Assembly: GCA_938015415.1 (NCBI GenBank)
Contig: CALLPK010000030.1
Coordinates: 1 to 41,848 of the forward strand
Origin: an uncultured Saprospiraceae bacterium
GTDB lineage: Bacteria > Bacteroidota > Bacteroidia > Chitinophagales > Saprospiraceae
Direction of reading: 5' to 3'
DNA: 41,848 nt
A program made the position numbers and the translations under genes. Below the pieces are notes generated by a model. The model was not told where the DNA came from. It was given only the letters and a program-made list of their open reading frames with translations, and did not search any database. Below are positions 6,741-15,823 of this stretch, in pieces. Within the stretch, counting starts at the first letter, position 1; each line of letters starts with the position of its first letter.

Positions 6741-8747
6741 ATGGTTCATGTTGAGGCCCCGGAAATTGGTGTTTCGTGGAGCGGAGCCAGTGGATACGCT
6801 GACAAAAAATCAAAAAAAGTATTACAAGCTGATCAACCTATTCTAATCGCTAGTAGCATCAAAACGTATGTTTCCGCAAGCATTTTAAAACTTGTTGAAA
6901 AAGGACAGTTGTCTCTGGATATGTCCATTGATAATTTAGTAAATAAAAGAACTAAAATACTTTTTAATAACGACGGATATGTCTTTTCTGAAATTACCCT
7001 AAAACATTTATTGTCCCATACCAGTGGTGTATGGAATTATGCCAATCAAGCCTACATTGAACATAAGAAAAAAAATCCAAACTATAGATGGACAAGGGAC
7101 CAGCAACTTGAACTTACGACAGAAAAAGGAGATCCTGTAGGACCTCCCGGATCGCAATTTCATTATTCGGATGCTAATTATTTATTACTTACAGAAATCA
7201 TAGAGCATACAACTGATTTGCCATTTTATGAAGCGATGAGCAAATTGCTTAAATATGATGAACTAGGCATAAATAATACCTGGTTTCCCACCTTGGAAGA
7301 ACAACCCAAAGGCACGAAGCCTCTTGCACATCAATATTGGGGAAGTAATAACTGGGATTCTTATGATTTAGATATTTCCTGGGATTTATATGGTGGAGGT
7401 GGAATAGCTTGCCCCACAAAAGATTTAGCACTATTCATACAGAATTATTTCAATGGAAATATTATTGAAAATGATTCAATCAGAAATTTGATCTTTACCG
7501 AAATCAGAACAAAAGAAACGGAACTTTATCCATACTATCTTGGGCTGTCTCAAGACAATTATCATGGAATGAATGCTTTTGGACATGGCGGCTTTTGGAG
7601 TACTGTTATGATGTACTTTCCAAAAATTAATGCCTCTGTATCGGTATGTGTTCTTGATAGAGATAAAAGGGCATTAAGAAGAGATATACTGGATAAGGTT
7701 TCGGATATCCTTTTATCTCATAGTCGGGAAAAATTGAAGAGAAATAAACTTATCACTAATTATCTAGATGAAATAATTAATTTTTCCGGCACCGTGCTGG
7801 TAGCTAACAAGGATCAAATTATTGCACATCGGGCATATGGACTATCCAGTATTGAACATAATATAAATAACAAATTAGATACAAAGTATAATCTTGCTTC
7901 TATCAGTAAATTAATTACTGCAGTTGCTGTCTTACAATTGGTAGAAAAAGGGGAAATAGATGTAAACGAAACGGTAGGAACATTTCTTCCTGACTATCCA
8001 AATCAAAGCGTTAGAGATTTTGTCACAGTTCATCAGCTCTTATCTCATACTTCAGGCATTCCACCATTTTATGACGATGATTTCTTAGGGGCGAATAAAA
8101 GGCAATTCAAAAACGTGGAGGACTTTTTACCCTTGTTCCAAAAAGATACTTTAAGTTTTAATCCAGGAGAGAAATATCAATATAGTGGATCTGGTTTTGT
8201 TTTATTAGGGCGAATTCTTGAGGAAGTAACCGACATGGACTACTATGACTACGTAGATCTTTTTATTTTTAAAAAAGCGGGCATGACCAATTCTTTAGCC
8301 ATTCCTGTCGATACGATTATAACTGACAAGGCCAACGGTTACACTTGTTTATGGGGTGACCAAAAATATTTTTCTCGTAATGACTATAATATTTCAAAGG
8401 CCTCACCAGCAGGTTTCCATTACTCTACCACACACGATTTATATTTATTTTCAAAAGCCATTAGAAATAATATTTTGCTTAACGCTAATAGCCTCAACTT
8501 AATGACTACTCCAAAAGCCAAGGGCTACAATACTCATATAGGTTATGGAATCGATATTGACCAACGATATGATGAACAGATTATTGGACACAGTGGCGGT
8601 TGGTTTGGTATTCGTACGGAGTTAATGGATTTTATATCTTCCAAATATACCGTCGTTGTGCTTTCCAATAAGGATGATGATGGAAAAAGTGGTGCCTCAA
8701 AAGTCATTGATGACTTAAAAAGAATAATAGCAGGAGAAAAAATCTAG
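6741..8747 (+). CDS. Two-domain PF00144 serine hydrolase (beta-lactamase / D-peptidase fold), separated from its signal peptide
   Basis: Two penicillin-binding-protein-like serine hydrolase domains in one chain. Domain 1 (about residues 1-330) has SSIK at 38-41, YSD at 142-144 and HGG at 282-284. Domain 2 (about 345-668) has SISK at 387-390, YSG at 481-483 and HSGG at 617-620. These match the SxxK, YxN and HxG motifs of the class C beta-lactamase / DD-peptidase / esterase family, with Asn replaced by Asp and Gly respectively. The substrate could be D-amino-acid peptides, esters or cell-wall fragments. The native start is the ATG at 6609; a TAG at 6714 removes export from this frame, and the ATG at 6741 begins just inside the first strand. 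It may be a pseudogene, or a cytosolic remnant made by reinitiation. An ECF sigma gene follows 71 bp downstream. Confidence 0.75.
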   Translation: MVHVEAPEIGVSWSGASGYADKKSKKVLQADQPILIASSIKTYVSASILKLVEKGQLSLDMSIDNLVNKRTKILFNNDGYVFSEITLKHLLSHTSGVWNYANQAYIEHKKKNPNYRWTRDQQLELTTEKGDPVGPPGSQFHYSDANYLLLTEIIEHTTDLPFYEAMSKLLKYDELGINNTWFPTLEEQPKGTKPLAHQYWGSNNWDSYDLDISWDLYGGGGIACPTKDLALFIQNYFNGNIIENDSIRNLIFTEIRTKETELYPYYLGLSQDNYHGMNAFGHGGFWSTVMMYFPKINASVSVCVLDRDKRALRRDILDKVSDILLSHSREKLKRNKLITNYLDEIINFSGTVLVANKDQIIAHRAYGLSSIEHNINNKLDTKYNLASISKLITAVAVLQLVEKGEIDVNETVGTFLPDYPNQSVRDFVTVHQLLSHTSGIPPFYDDDFLGANKRQFKNVEDFLPLFQKDTLSFNPGEKYQYSGSGFVLLGRILEEVTDMDYYDYVDLFIFKKAGMTNSLAIPVDTIITDKANGYTCLWGDQKYFSRNDYNISKASPAGFHYSTTHDLYLFSKAIRNNILLNANSLNLMTTPKAKGYNTHIGYGIDIDQRYDEQIIGHSGGWFGIRTELMDFISSKYTVVVLSNKDDDGKSGASKVIDDLKRIIAGEKI

Positions 8748-8771
8748 CAACTGATAAATAGACGATTCTAG

Positions 8772-8801
8772 TTGCAACATTTTTAAGTTCAATCGGTCTA
8801 A
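8772..8801 (+). promoter_or_regulatory. Possible ECF-type autoregulatory promoter
   Basis: TTGCAAC at 8772-8778 and TCTAA at 8797-8801 resemble the -35 (GAAC/GCAAC) and -10 (TCTAA) elements of ECF promoters, spaced 18 bp apart, and would start the transcript just before the sigma gene's ATG. TTGCAACA followed by TTCAAT also occurs before the genes at 9904 and 12188. Confidence 0.35.
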
Positions 8802-8818
8802 TTTAAATATTGGACTTT

Positions 8819-9415
8819 ATGACGCAAGATGAAAAAACAGATAGGGAATTGGTGAAAAAAGTATTGGAGGGAAACACTCAAATATTTAAAATCATTATTT
8901 CCAATACTCAAAGTCTAGTCATTAGTATCATTTATAAAATGATAAATAATCCAGCGGATCGCGAAGATATTTCACAGGAAGTTTATTTAAAAACTTACAG
9001 CAAACTCGCAAGCTTTAACTTCAATTCTAAACTTTCAACCTGGATTGGCACCATCACCTATAACACCTGTTTAAATCATCTCGCCAGGAAAAAAATTCCT
9101 ATCCTGAATGTACTGGACGAAAAAGAACAAGAATCCTGGGAATCGATAGAAAATCAATTCATCACAACCACTAAAAATCAGACAGAAGCTTATCTCTTCA
9201 GAAAAGAACGCTCAAAAATACTTATATCAGAGATTGAAAAGCTACCACCGCTATTCAAAACGATCATAACATTGTACCATCAGCAAGAACTGAGCTATAA
9301 GGAAATAGCCACGATTACTGGGTTGCCTGAGGGTACTTTAAAAAGTTATTTATACAGAGCAAGAAAACAATTGAAAATCAATCTGCTGATGAATTATAAA
9401 AAAGAAGATTTATGA
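8819..9415 (+). CDS. ECF-type RNA polymerase sigma factor
   Basis: Extracytoplasmic-function sigma-70 family member. Region 2 covers roughly residues 10-80, with NPADREDISQEVYLKTY (2.1/2.2) and FNFNSKLSTWIGTITYNTCLNHLARK (2.3/2.4). Region 4 is at about 135-190, with LPPLFKTIITLYHQQELSYKEIA and GLPEGTLKSYLYRARKQLK, the helix-turn-helix that reads the -35. There is no sigma 3 domain, as expected for ECF. The ATG at 8819 is preferred to the in-frame TTG at 8810. The stop overlaps the next start by 4 bp (ATGA), so sigma and anti-sigma are translationally coupled. An ECF-like promoter sits directly upstream, suggesting autoregulation. Confidence 0.93.
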   Translation: MTQDEKTDRELVKKVLEGNTQIFKIIISNTQSLVISIIYKMINNPADREDISQEVYLKTYSKLASFNFNSKLSTWIGTITYNTCLNHLARKKIPILNVLDEKEQESWESIENQFITTTKNQTEAYLFRKERSKILISEIEKLPPLFKTIITLYHQQELSYKEIATITGLPEGTLKSYLYRARKQLKINLLMNYKKEDL

Positions 9416-9861
9416 AAACTAGGCATGCAACGGATATGGAGATACAAAAATTCATTTTTGACCAAAGCGAATGTGCATCGCATACGATAGAACATATTCG
9501 GTCTTGTGAAGAATGTAACGAAAGCGTGAAGTCCTACTTGTCACTTTCTAGCATCATCAAAGAGCAACCCGAACCAACCCTTGAATATAATTTGTCAAAG
9601 TTAGTTTTGGATCAACTACCTCCCATCAAAGAGCCGGAAACGAGCCATAATTATTTGATTAATTTTATAGTGATTTCATTAGGAGGACTCATTTTTCTGT
9701 CGTTATTTTTATTTAAAGAAACGACCATCTACCTTTTAGATAACAGACTTATTCAGCAAACATATTTTATTATTAGCATTATTTTGTTTATCTCCTCTAT
9801 TGTTGTCTTCGACTTGTTTAAATCTTTTACCAAAAAGGTTGAATTCTTAAATAATCTATAA
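9412..9861 (+). CDS. Zinc-motif anti-sigma factor, two membrane segments
   Basis: Probable cognate anti-sigma factor of the preceding ECF sigma gene. The N-terminal cytosolic part has an HxxxCxxC motif (HIRSCEEC, about residues 28-35) as in the ZAS family, preceded by DMEIQKFIFDQSECASH, the sigma-binding helix region. Two hydrophobic stretches follow (about residues 80-100 and 108-132, LINFIVISLGGLIFLSLFLF and YFIISIILFISSIVVF), with only a few residues outside the membrane between them. There is almost no periplasmic sensor domain, so the signal may come from the membrane or from the next protein. The start overlaps the sigma stop by 4 bp. Confidence 0.8.
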   Translation: MKTRHATDMEIQKFIFDQSECASHTIEHIRSCEECNESVKSYLSLSSIIKEQPEPTLEYNLSKLVLDQLPPIKEPETSHNYLINFIVISLGGLIFLSLFLFKETTIYLLDNRLIQQTYFIISIILFISSIVVFDLFKSFTKKVEFLNNL

Positions 9862-9903
9862 ATTAATTTGCAACATAACTTCAATATAACAAAATAAATA
9901 AAA

Positions 9904-10272
9904 ATGAACTCATCTTTTTTTGCGAATCTTGATCCAGATGTTTATAAAACAATCGTCTTTATTTTTTTACTTATTTTAATAATGCGATTCATAATATTGA
10001 TACTGGAAAAATTATTAGACCATAAATTAAAAAATAAAATCATTGAAAGAGGATTGCCGGAAGCGTTTTCTGTTGCTCTTTTACAGACGGAAAAAATTAA
10101 TGAAAAAACTAATAATATAAAGTGGTTTTTAATATTGTTTTCAACAGGAATTGGTTTGCTTATAACGGCCAAATTTCTTCCACTTGGAATTCATTCTATC
10201 GCAATTATTACAATAAGTATCTCTTTAGGTTTTCTAGCACATTCTTTTTATTTAAAAACCTATGACAAATGA
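9904..10272 (+). CDS. Small membrane protein, DUF6249-like
   Basis: 122-aa protein with a hydrophobic N-terminal segment (YKTIVFIFLLILIMRFIILI). A basic/acidic amphipathic stretch follows (HKLKNKIIERGLPEA), then two further membrane segments (WFLILFSTGIGLLITAKF and the segment before HSFYLKTYDK). The layout, especially a KxKxxIIExG-like motif after the first segment, resembles DUF6249-type proteins that often sit beside ECF sigma genes in Bacteroidota; this assignment is tentative. It lies 42 bp after the anti-sigma gene and could be a membrane partner or target of that system. No enzymatic motif. Confidence 0.65.
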   Translation: MNSSFFANLDPDVYKTIVFIFLLILIMRFIILILEKLLDHKLKNKIIERGLPEAFSVALLQTEKINEKTNNIKWFLILFSTGIGLLITAKFLPLGIHSIAIITISISLGFLAHSFYLKTYDK

Positions 10273-10355
10273 GTTAGGTCAATTTTTTCACCTTAATTCT
10301 AATCGCTTATTCTAAATTTTTCTAATTAGCTAATCGTGGATTTCGTTAAACGAAT

Positions 10356-10484
10356 CCCTAAACGGGAGTGTCCCCTAAAGTGTGTCAGCGCGGAAGCTTT
10401 CCTTCAGGCCTGCCTCCCGAATCAGGGAGGAACACAAGGTGCGGGATGCCAAATGACACACTTGGCTGTACAGTCCCCCTAAAC
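10356..10484. mobile_element. 113-bp MITE-like element with 24-bp TIRs and 8-bp flanking repeat
   Basis: The element spans 10364-10476. Its left end (10364-10387, GGGAGTGT...AGTGTGTCA) and the inverted right end (10454-10477) align over 24 bp with about 17 identities. The inner 10 bp, AAGTGTGTCA / TGACACACTT, are perfect. CCCTAAAC at 10356-10363 and 10477-10484 flanks it as a direct repeat. The 8-bp duplication fits IS256-type transposition. There is no coding capacity. An internal hairpin CCTCCC-GAATCA-GGGAGG lies near the middle. The element sits in the spacer between the small membrane protein and the second hydrolase. Confidence 0.72.
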
Positions 10485-10541
10485 AAACTATGCTGTATCC
10501 TAAGTATGTCTGATTTTCAAAACTATTCAATCTAAATTATT

Positions 10542-12035
10542 ATGAAAAAAATTATTATAACGCTACTGCTTAGTATAAAATTATTCCTGCTAACAACCAC
10601 CGCCCTTTCTGCGCAGGTCACTAAAATCAATTCAGACCTTAAATGCAAAATTGACCACTATCTGAGCGAAGGCGTTTCAAACGGGTTTTCGGGATCGATC
10701 CTCATTGTGAAGGACCACCAAATCAAACTCAATAAAGGCTATGGAATGGCGGATAAAGAAAACAATATTCCTTATACGTCAAAATCTGTAGCACCAATAG
10801 GATCGGTTACCAAACAATTTACAGCAACGGCTATTCTAAAATTAGTAGAATTTAACAAATTACAACTCACCGATTCTCTTTCTCATTTTTTCAAAAATAT
10901 ACCAGTGGATAAAAAGAATATTACCATTCATCAATTATTGACTCATTCCTCGGGATTTATAGACGTGATTGGGGAAGGAGATTTTGATGATATTCCCAGA
11001 GAGATTTTTTTTGAAACTTTGTTTGCATCAACGTTACTTCATCAACCGGGGGCAGAATATGCCTACTCCAATGCTGGGTATAGTATCTTAGCAAGAATTA
11101 TCGAAATTACTTCTGGACAGGACTATGAAAATTTCCTGCATGAACATTTATTTAAACCTGCCGGGATGACCCAAACCGGATATTTTATCCCTAAATGGAA
11201 AGAGTATTCAATTGCTAAAGGTTACGCATTTGGTATTATTAGCGTAGGTTCAATGATACAGCGGTACGAAAAAATGGGAAAAATTACCTGGAACTTAAAA
11301 GGTAATGGTGGCATTCATTCCACTTCTGAAGATATGTACAAATGGTGCAACGCACTCAAGTCCAATAAGATAATATCAAAATCCAGCTTCGAAAAATTGA
11401 CAGTACCTTATATCAACGAAAACGAAGAAGGGACCAGCTACTATGGATATGGCTGGACGATTTTTGCATCAAATAGAAATACGAAAATTATAAGTCATAA
11501 TGGAGGAAACGGAATTTACTTTCACGATTTTATTTGGTCACCGAAAGAAGATGCTTTAATTATCTTATTTACAAATGGTGCCTCTAGAGAAGTGGAGGTG
11601 GCCTGGGAAATTGAAAAAATGATTTTTGATACAACCTATATTGCAAATCCGATAAAAAAGAATTTACATCATTTTGTCATTGATTTTATGCGAACTAGAA
11701 GGCTAAGAGAAGCTAACGAATTAATCAATAAGATCAAAGAAGAATACCTTCCATCAATTTCGCATTCCTCTGTTTTAAATGATCTGGGTTACGACCTGTT
11801 AAGATTTGACTCTGACAACCATACGGAGTGGGCGATTGAAATATTTAAATTAAACGTTGAATTATTTCCATCTGAAGGAAATATTTGGGATTCTTTAGGG
11901 GAAGGTTATTTGTTAAACGGACAAAAAGATTTGGCTTTTAAAAGCTATCAAAAAGCATTAGATCTAGCTCCTTCATCCAATTGCAGTTGGTGTAAAAGTT
12001 CAACCGAAGCAATTAAAAAATTAAATAATAAATAA
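10542..12035 (+). CDS. Secreted PF00144 serine hydrolase with C-terminal TPR region
   Basis: Exported serine hydrolase of the class C beta-lactamase / D-peptidase / esterase fold. A signal peptide (MKKIIITLLLSIKLFLLTTT...SAQ) ends near residue 25. Catalytic motifs are SVTK (88-91), YSN (175-177) and HNGG (319-322), all canonical. From about residue 375 a helical TPR-like tail follows, ending in WDSLGEGYLLNGQKDLAFKS, a full TPR unit. This tail is common in Bacteroidota members of the family and may bind partners or substrate. It is probably periplasmic or lipid-side. It resembles each half of the upstream two-domain hydrolase and, unlike that gene, is intact. The true substrate (antibiotic, D-peptide, ester) cannot be told from motifs. 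Confidence 0.87.
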   Translation: MKKIIITLLLSIKLFLLTTTALSAQVTKINSDLKCKIDHYLSEGVSNGFSGSILIVKDHQIKLNKGYGMADKENNIPYTSKSVAPIGSVTKQFTATAILKLVEFNKLQLTDSLSHFFKNIPVDKKNITIHQLLTHSSGFIDVIGEGDFDDIPREIFFETLFASTLLHQPGAEYAYSNAGYSILARIIEITSGQDYENFLHEHLFKPAGMTQTGYFIPKWKEYSIAKGYAFGIISVGSMIQRYEKMGKITWNLKGNGGIHSTSEDMYKWCNALKSNKIISKSSFEKLTVPYINENEEGTSYYGYGWTIFASNRNTKIISHNGGNGIYFHDFIWSPKEDALIILFTNGASREVEVAWEIEKMIFDTTYIANPIKKNLHHFVIDFMRTRRLREANELINKIKEEYLPSISHSSVLNDLGYDLLRFDSDNHTEWAIEIFKLNVELFPSEGNIWDSLGEGYLLNGQKDLAFKSYQKALDLAPSSNCSWCKSSTEAIKKLNNK

Positions 12036-12187
12036 AATTTACGATCTTGCTGATCCTGCCGACCTTTGGTGAGAGAAAAGAAAGAAGACAGCGTCGTTTT
12101 GTCCGCAGGCAAAGATGAAATTGCAACAAAGCAATTTTGTTCAATAAAATCTAACTGCGCCAGCCGTTGGTGATAATACAAAAACGA

Positions 12188-13501
12188 ATGAATAACTCGA
12201 AAGAAGAAGGTCAGGTTAGCTTAAAAGAAGCTATTTCAATTGGAATAGGTGGGATGGTTGGTGGAGGAATTTTTGCCGTTTTAGGACTGGCAACAGACCT
12301 GGCAAAAGGGGGGACACCGGTTGCATTCCTGATTGCGGGTACCATTGCGTTACTCACCGCTTATTCTTATGCTAAATTATCCATCACTTATCCGGATAAA
12401 GGAGGAACGGTAAAATTTATCAATGTTGGATATGGAATAAATATTTTTAGTGGAGGCATCAATAACCTGCTCTGGGTAAGTTATATCATTATGCTGTCAC
12501 TGTATGCTTCTGCGTTTGGCTCCTACGCGCCCAATCTTTACCAGATTACGGATACAACAAGCATAGATGTCCATATCTATAGCAGTTTGATCATCATTAT
12601 TGCCACGCTGATTAATTATTTTAGTATTAAATTGGTGAGCCGAATAGAATCAATTGCTGTTTTTATAAAATTGATTATTCTATTAGGATTTGTAGGTATC
12701 GGAATTTATGGATTATCTGATAGTACTCATCTAAGCCAGTTGAACCTGTCGCAATGGGAATCTCCGATCAATCTGGTCGTAGCGGGCATGATGATATTTG
12801 TTGCTTATGAAGGCTTTGAGCTAATTGCTAATACCGCTCCTGATATTTCAAATCCCAAAAAAAATATCCCAAAGGCCTATTTTTACTCGGTCATTTTCGT
12901 CATTATCCTCTATGTCATCATTGCCATCATTACGGTTGGTTCGTTGGACTTTAGTCAAATAGCAACGGCCAAAGATTATGTTCTAGCCGAAGCAGCCAAA
13001 CCTATGTTAGGACAAATGGGTTTTACGGTGATCACCATTGCCGCCTTAATATCCACCTTCTCGGCTATCAATGCGTCCTTATACGGTGGCAGTAGAGTGA
13101 GCTACGAATTAGCAGAAGATGATGAATTACCTACCCAGTTAACCTGTCAACTTTGGAATCAACCAGTTGGTTTGATGATTACCACCGTTGGAACGCTTAT
13201 TCTCGTTAATACATTAGAATTGGAAAGTATTTCAACCGCGGGAAGTGTGGGGTTTTTAATAATATTTGCTGCCGTAAATTTTGTGGGCTTTAAACTTCAT
13301 AAAGAAATAAAAGGAAATAAAGTTATTGCCTTAGTTGGATTTTTATCCTGCTTTATTGCTTTACTCATCTTAATTGTCAAGCAGTTTAGTGCTAACCGAA
13401 TGAACGTGATTATCGCTTTGGGAATTGTGGTATTTTGTTTTTTGATGGAGTTCATTTACCGGAAGCATGGAATACATACGGTCAAAAAAAATAAAGACTA
13501 A
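12188..13501 (+). CDS. APC-family amino acid permease
   Basis: Twelve-helix secondary transporter of the amino acid-polyamine-organocation superfamily. The first helix has the family signature GIGGMVGGGIFAVLGLA, whose broken helix forms the substrate site. AYSYAKLSITYPDKGGT is the usual helix 2-3 region. FVAYEGFELIANTAPDISNP is the conserved helix 6 region with its acidic-aromatic pattern. Length 438 aa is typical. I choose the ATG at 12188; an in-frame TTG sits 7 codons earlier. Its place after two PF00144 hydrolases suggests import of amino acids released by them, but that is an inference. It converges on the histidine kinase gene with 55 bp between stops and no clear terminator. Confidence 0.9.
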   Translation: MNNSKEEGQVSLKEAISIGIGGMVGGGIFAVLGLATDLAKGGTPVAFLIAGTIALLTAYSYAKLSITYPDKGGTVKFINVGYGINIFSGGINNLLWVSYIIMLSLYASAFGSYAPNLYQITDTTSIDVHIYSSLIIIIATLINYFSIKLVSRIESIAVFIKLIILLGFVGIGIYGLSDSTHLSQLNLSQWESPINLVVAGMMIFVAYEGFELIANTAPDISNPKKNIPKAYFYSVIFVIILYVIIAIITVGSLDFSQIATAKDYVLAEAAKPMLGQMGFTVITIAALISTFSAINASLYGGSRVSYELAEDDELPTQLTCQLWNQPVGLMITTVGTLILVNTLELESISTAGSVGFLIIFAAVNFVGFKLHKEIKGNKVIALVGFLSCFIALLILIVKQFSANRMNVIIALGIVVFCFLMEFIYRKHGIHTVKKNKD

Positions 13502-13556
13502 AAGGAGTGGCAGAGTGGGAAGAGGAAGAAAATTTTTGAACAAAATCTGTGTTGGA

Positions 13557-15656
13557 TTACCCTACCGGAGCAATCTCCATCTCCGAAGAATGAGATGGTT
13601 GAAGTGCGACATTCGGTACGGAAAAGAAAAAAGTACTTCCTTGTCCTTCTTCCGATTCTACCCAGATATCTCCACCCCAGGTAGCGACAATTCTTTTACA
13701 GGTTGCCAAGCCAATTCCAGTTCCTTCGTATTCTTCGCGTGTATGTAATCGACGGAACATCTCAAATACCTTTTCGAGGTTTTCTTTGGAGATACCGATT
13801 CCATTATCTTTAACGGAAAAAACATATCCGTTTGCGGACGGTTGAGCATCTATTTCGACTATCGGATCTCTCTCTCCTTTGAATTTCATTCCATTGCTTA
13901 CCAGATTTTGTAGAAGTTGTAAAAGCTGCGTACGATGTGCTTTTATCAGCGGCAGGTTTTTATTTTTAATAATTAAAGTTGCCTTTAACATCTCTAATCG
14001 GTGACGTAAATTAGATTCGACCATAAATAGGACATCATTGGTGTCAATAAAAGTGGTTGGTAAATTTTGACTCCCAGCTCTCGAAAAATCTAATATATCA
14101 TTCAATAAAATCTCCATTCTTCCTACGGCATCAACGATATAATGCATAAACTCATTTCCCGCATCATCAAACGAAGCACTGTACCTGCGCTTCAATAATT
14201 GAGTATAGGAATTGATCATTCGCAGTGGTTCTTTTAAGTCGTGAGAGGCCACGTAAGCAAATTGCTGCAGGTCTTCGTTGGAGAGTTCCAGTTGTTTGTT
14301 TTTAATATGAATTTCATCATTCTTAGAATTCAAAAGCTGATTTTTCTCTTCTAATAATTTATTGACTTTGTTTTGATAATTCAATTTATTTCGGTTCCAA
14401 AGTATAAACATCAGGAAAGCAAAACTTGTAATGGCAAAGAGGTAAATTTGTTGGGTACGGATTTCTTCGTTTTTGGCCAGTAGCTCGTTTCCCTTTTTGA
14501 GCATTTGAATTTCGTGTTCAGATTTTTGTACATCAAATCTTCTTTTGGACTGCCCCATTTCTTCCAGTGTTTTTTCATTCAACAAGGAATCTTTTATTGA
14601 TACGTATCGTTTGTTGTATTTATAAGCGATCAAAGGTTGATTCAATTGGTCATATACCAGCGCGAGATTTTTGTAAATGTCAGATTGTCGACCACGGGAA
14701 TCCAGCTCCTTAGCAGAAATTAGTGCTTCCTCCAGGTAGCGTTTTGCTTCTTTTGCTTTTCCCCACTCTAAATATAATTGGGCAATTTCTACTTTATTCC
14801 CAATGGCACTATACGTATCGCCAAATTCGGTTTTAAGTTGGATAGCTTCTTTATAAAACGCTTCTGCCTTTATATAATTTTTTTGAGTAACAAGATTACT
14901 TCCTATATTGCCCTTGGCGTACGCAATCCCTGTTTTATAATTTAACTTTTCGGCCAATTCTAACGACCGAAGATTATAATCCAGACTTTCTTCTTGTAAT
15001 TCCAATTTGGCGTGTACGGCTCCCAGCGCTGCCAGACAAGAATAAATATTATATTCAATGTTCAGCGCATCGCAGAGTTCTTTTGCTTTTTGGTAGGACT
15101 CCAGGGCCTTTTCATATTGGAGTTGATAAAAGAAGATAGTTCCTATATTATAGTGACTATTTGCAATTCCCAAAGAATCTTCTTTTACTTCAAAGATAAT
15201 TAGTCCTTGCATTTGCTGCTCAAATGCTTTTTCATAATTTCCTAATGCTTGATAAATAGCAGAAATTTGTGTGTATGCTCTGGCTTTCTCTAAGGGATCA
15301 ATCATGCCTTCCTCAAATTCTATTACTTGATAGAACTTTTCCAGCGCCTTCTGAAAATTATTTGTTCTTTTATGGCTTACACCAGAAAGAAAAATGGCGG
15401 TAGCAGCCGATGGATAATTTTCTTCATCTAATGCAATCTTGGCTGCAATATCATAATGATGGATAGACTGTTCGTATTTTTCTTCAGACTTGGATGATAA
15501 AACCTTTCCCAGCTTAAGGTGGGTTTCAATTAATAGTTGATTACTGCCTTGCTTTTGAAGATGCGCTATTGCATTAAGCAGACTATCTACCTTACTACTC
15601 GAGGCTTGAGTAGGTATTTGCACTAAGAGAACAAACAGTACGTAGATAAATCTCAT
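13557..15656 (-). CDS. TPR sensor histidine kinase
   Basis: Membrane-bound histidine kinase with an exported TPR sensor. The ATG at 15656 gives a signal peptide (MRFIYVLFVLLVQIPTQA). TPR units run to about residue 370 of 699, one reading DSLGIANSHYNIGTIFFYQL. A single membrane helix (IYLFAITSFAFLMFILW) is followed by a coiled coil. HisKA follows with the phosphoacceptor in FAYVASHDLKEPLRMI. The HATPase domain has the N box (NLVSNGMKF), G1 (VKDNGIGIS) and G2 (GTGIGLATC). No receiver or output domain is attached, and no response regulator gene is adjacent, so it is an orphan. The catalytic half closely resembles that of the kinase at 39232-40584. Confidence 0.92.
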   Translation of the reverse strand: MRFIYVLFVLLVQIPTQASSSKVDSLLNAIAHLQKQGSNQLLIETHLKLGKVLSSKSEEKYEQSIHHYDIAAKIALDEENYPSAATAIFLSGVSHKRTNNFQKALEKFYQVIEFEEGMIDPLEKARAYTQISAIYQALGNYEKAFEQQMQGLIIFEVKEDSLGIANSHYNIGTIFFYQLQYEKALESYQKAKELCDALNIEYNIYSCLAALGAVHAKLELQEESLDYNLRSLELAEKLNYKTGIAYAKGNIGSNLVTQKNYIKAEAFYKEAIQLKTEFGDTYSAIGNKVEIAQLYLEWGKAKEAKRYLEEALISAKELDSRGRQSDIYKNLALVYDQLNQPLIAYKYNKRYVSIKDSLLNEKTLEEMGQSKRRFDVQKSEHEIQMLKKGNELLAKNEEIRTQQIYLFAITSFAFLMFILWNRNKLNYQNKVNKLLEEKNQLLNSKNDEIHIKNKQLELSNEDLQQFAYVASHDLKEPLRMINSYTQLLKRRYSASFDDAGNEFMHYIVDAVGRMEILLNDILDFSRAGSQNLPTTFIDTNDVLFMVESNLRHRLEMLKATLIIKNKNLPLIKAHRTQLLQLLQNLVSNGMKFKGERDPIVEIDAQPSANGYVFSVKDNGIGISKENLEKVFEMFRRLHTREEYEGTGIGLATCKRIVATWGGDIWVESEEGQGSTFFFSVPNVALQPSHSSEMEIAPVG

Positions 15657-15823
15657 AGATTCAGCTCTTGGAATGGTTAAGAAAACGCTTGACATAGATC
15701 ATATGCAAATTCTATTCCACACCATAAAATAGTTCAATTGTTTAATTCCGTGACAAAAGTTCGGAAATTTTGAGTGGTTTGGCATTTTAATTGTTATAAA
15801 ACAGAATATCCCTTCGTTTTTAT

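Noticed and set aside
13467-13748. 93-codon plus-strand frame over the end of the APC permease and the TPR kinase
   Set aside because: Antisense to the HATPase domain of a clear histidine kinase; no signals of its own.
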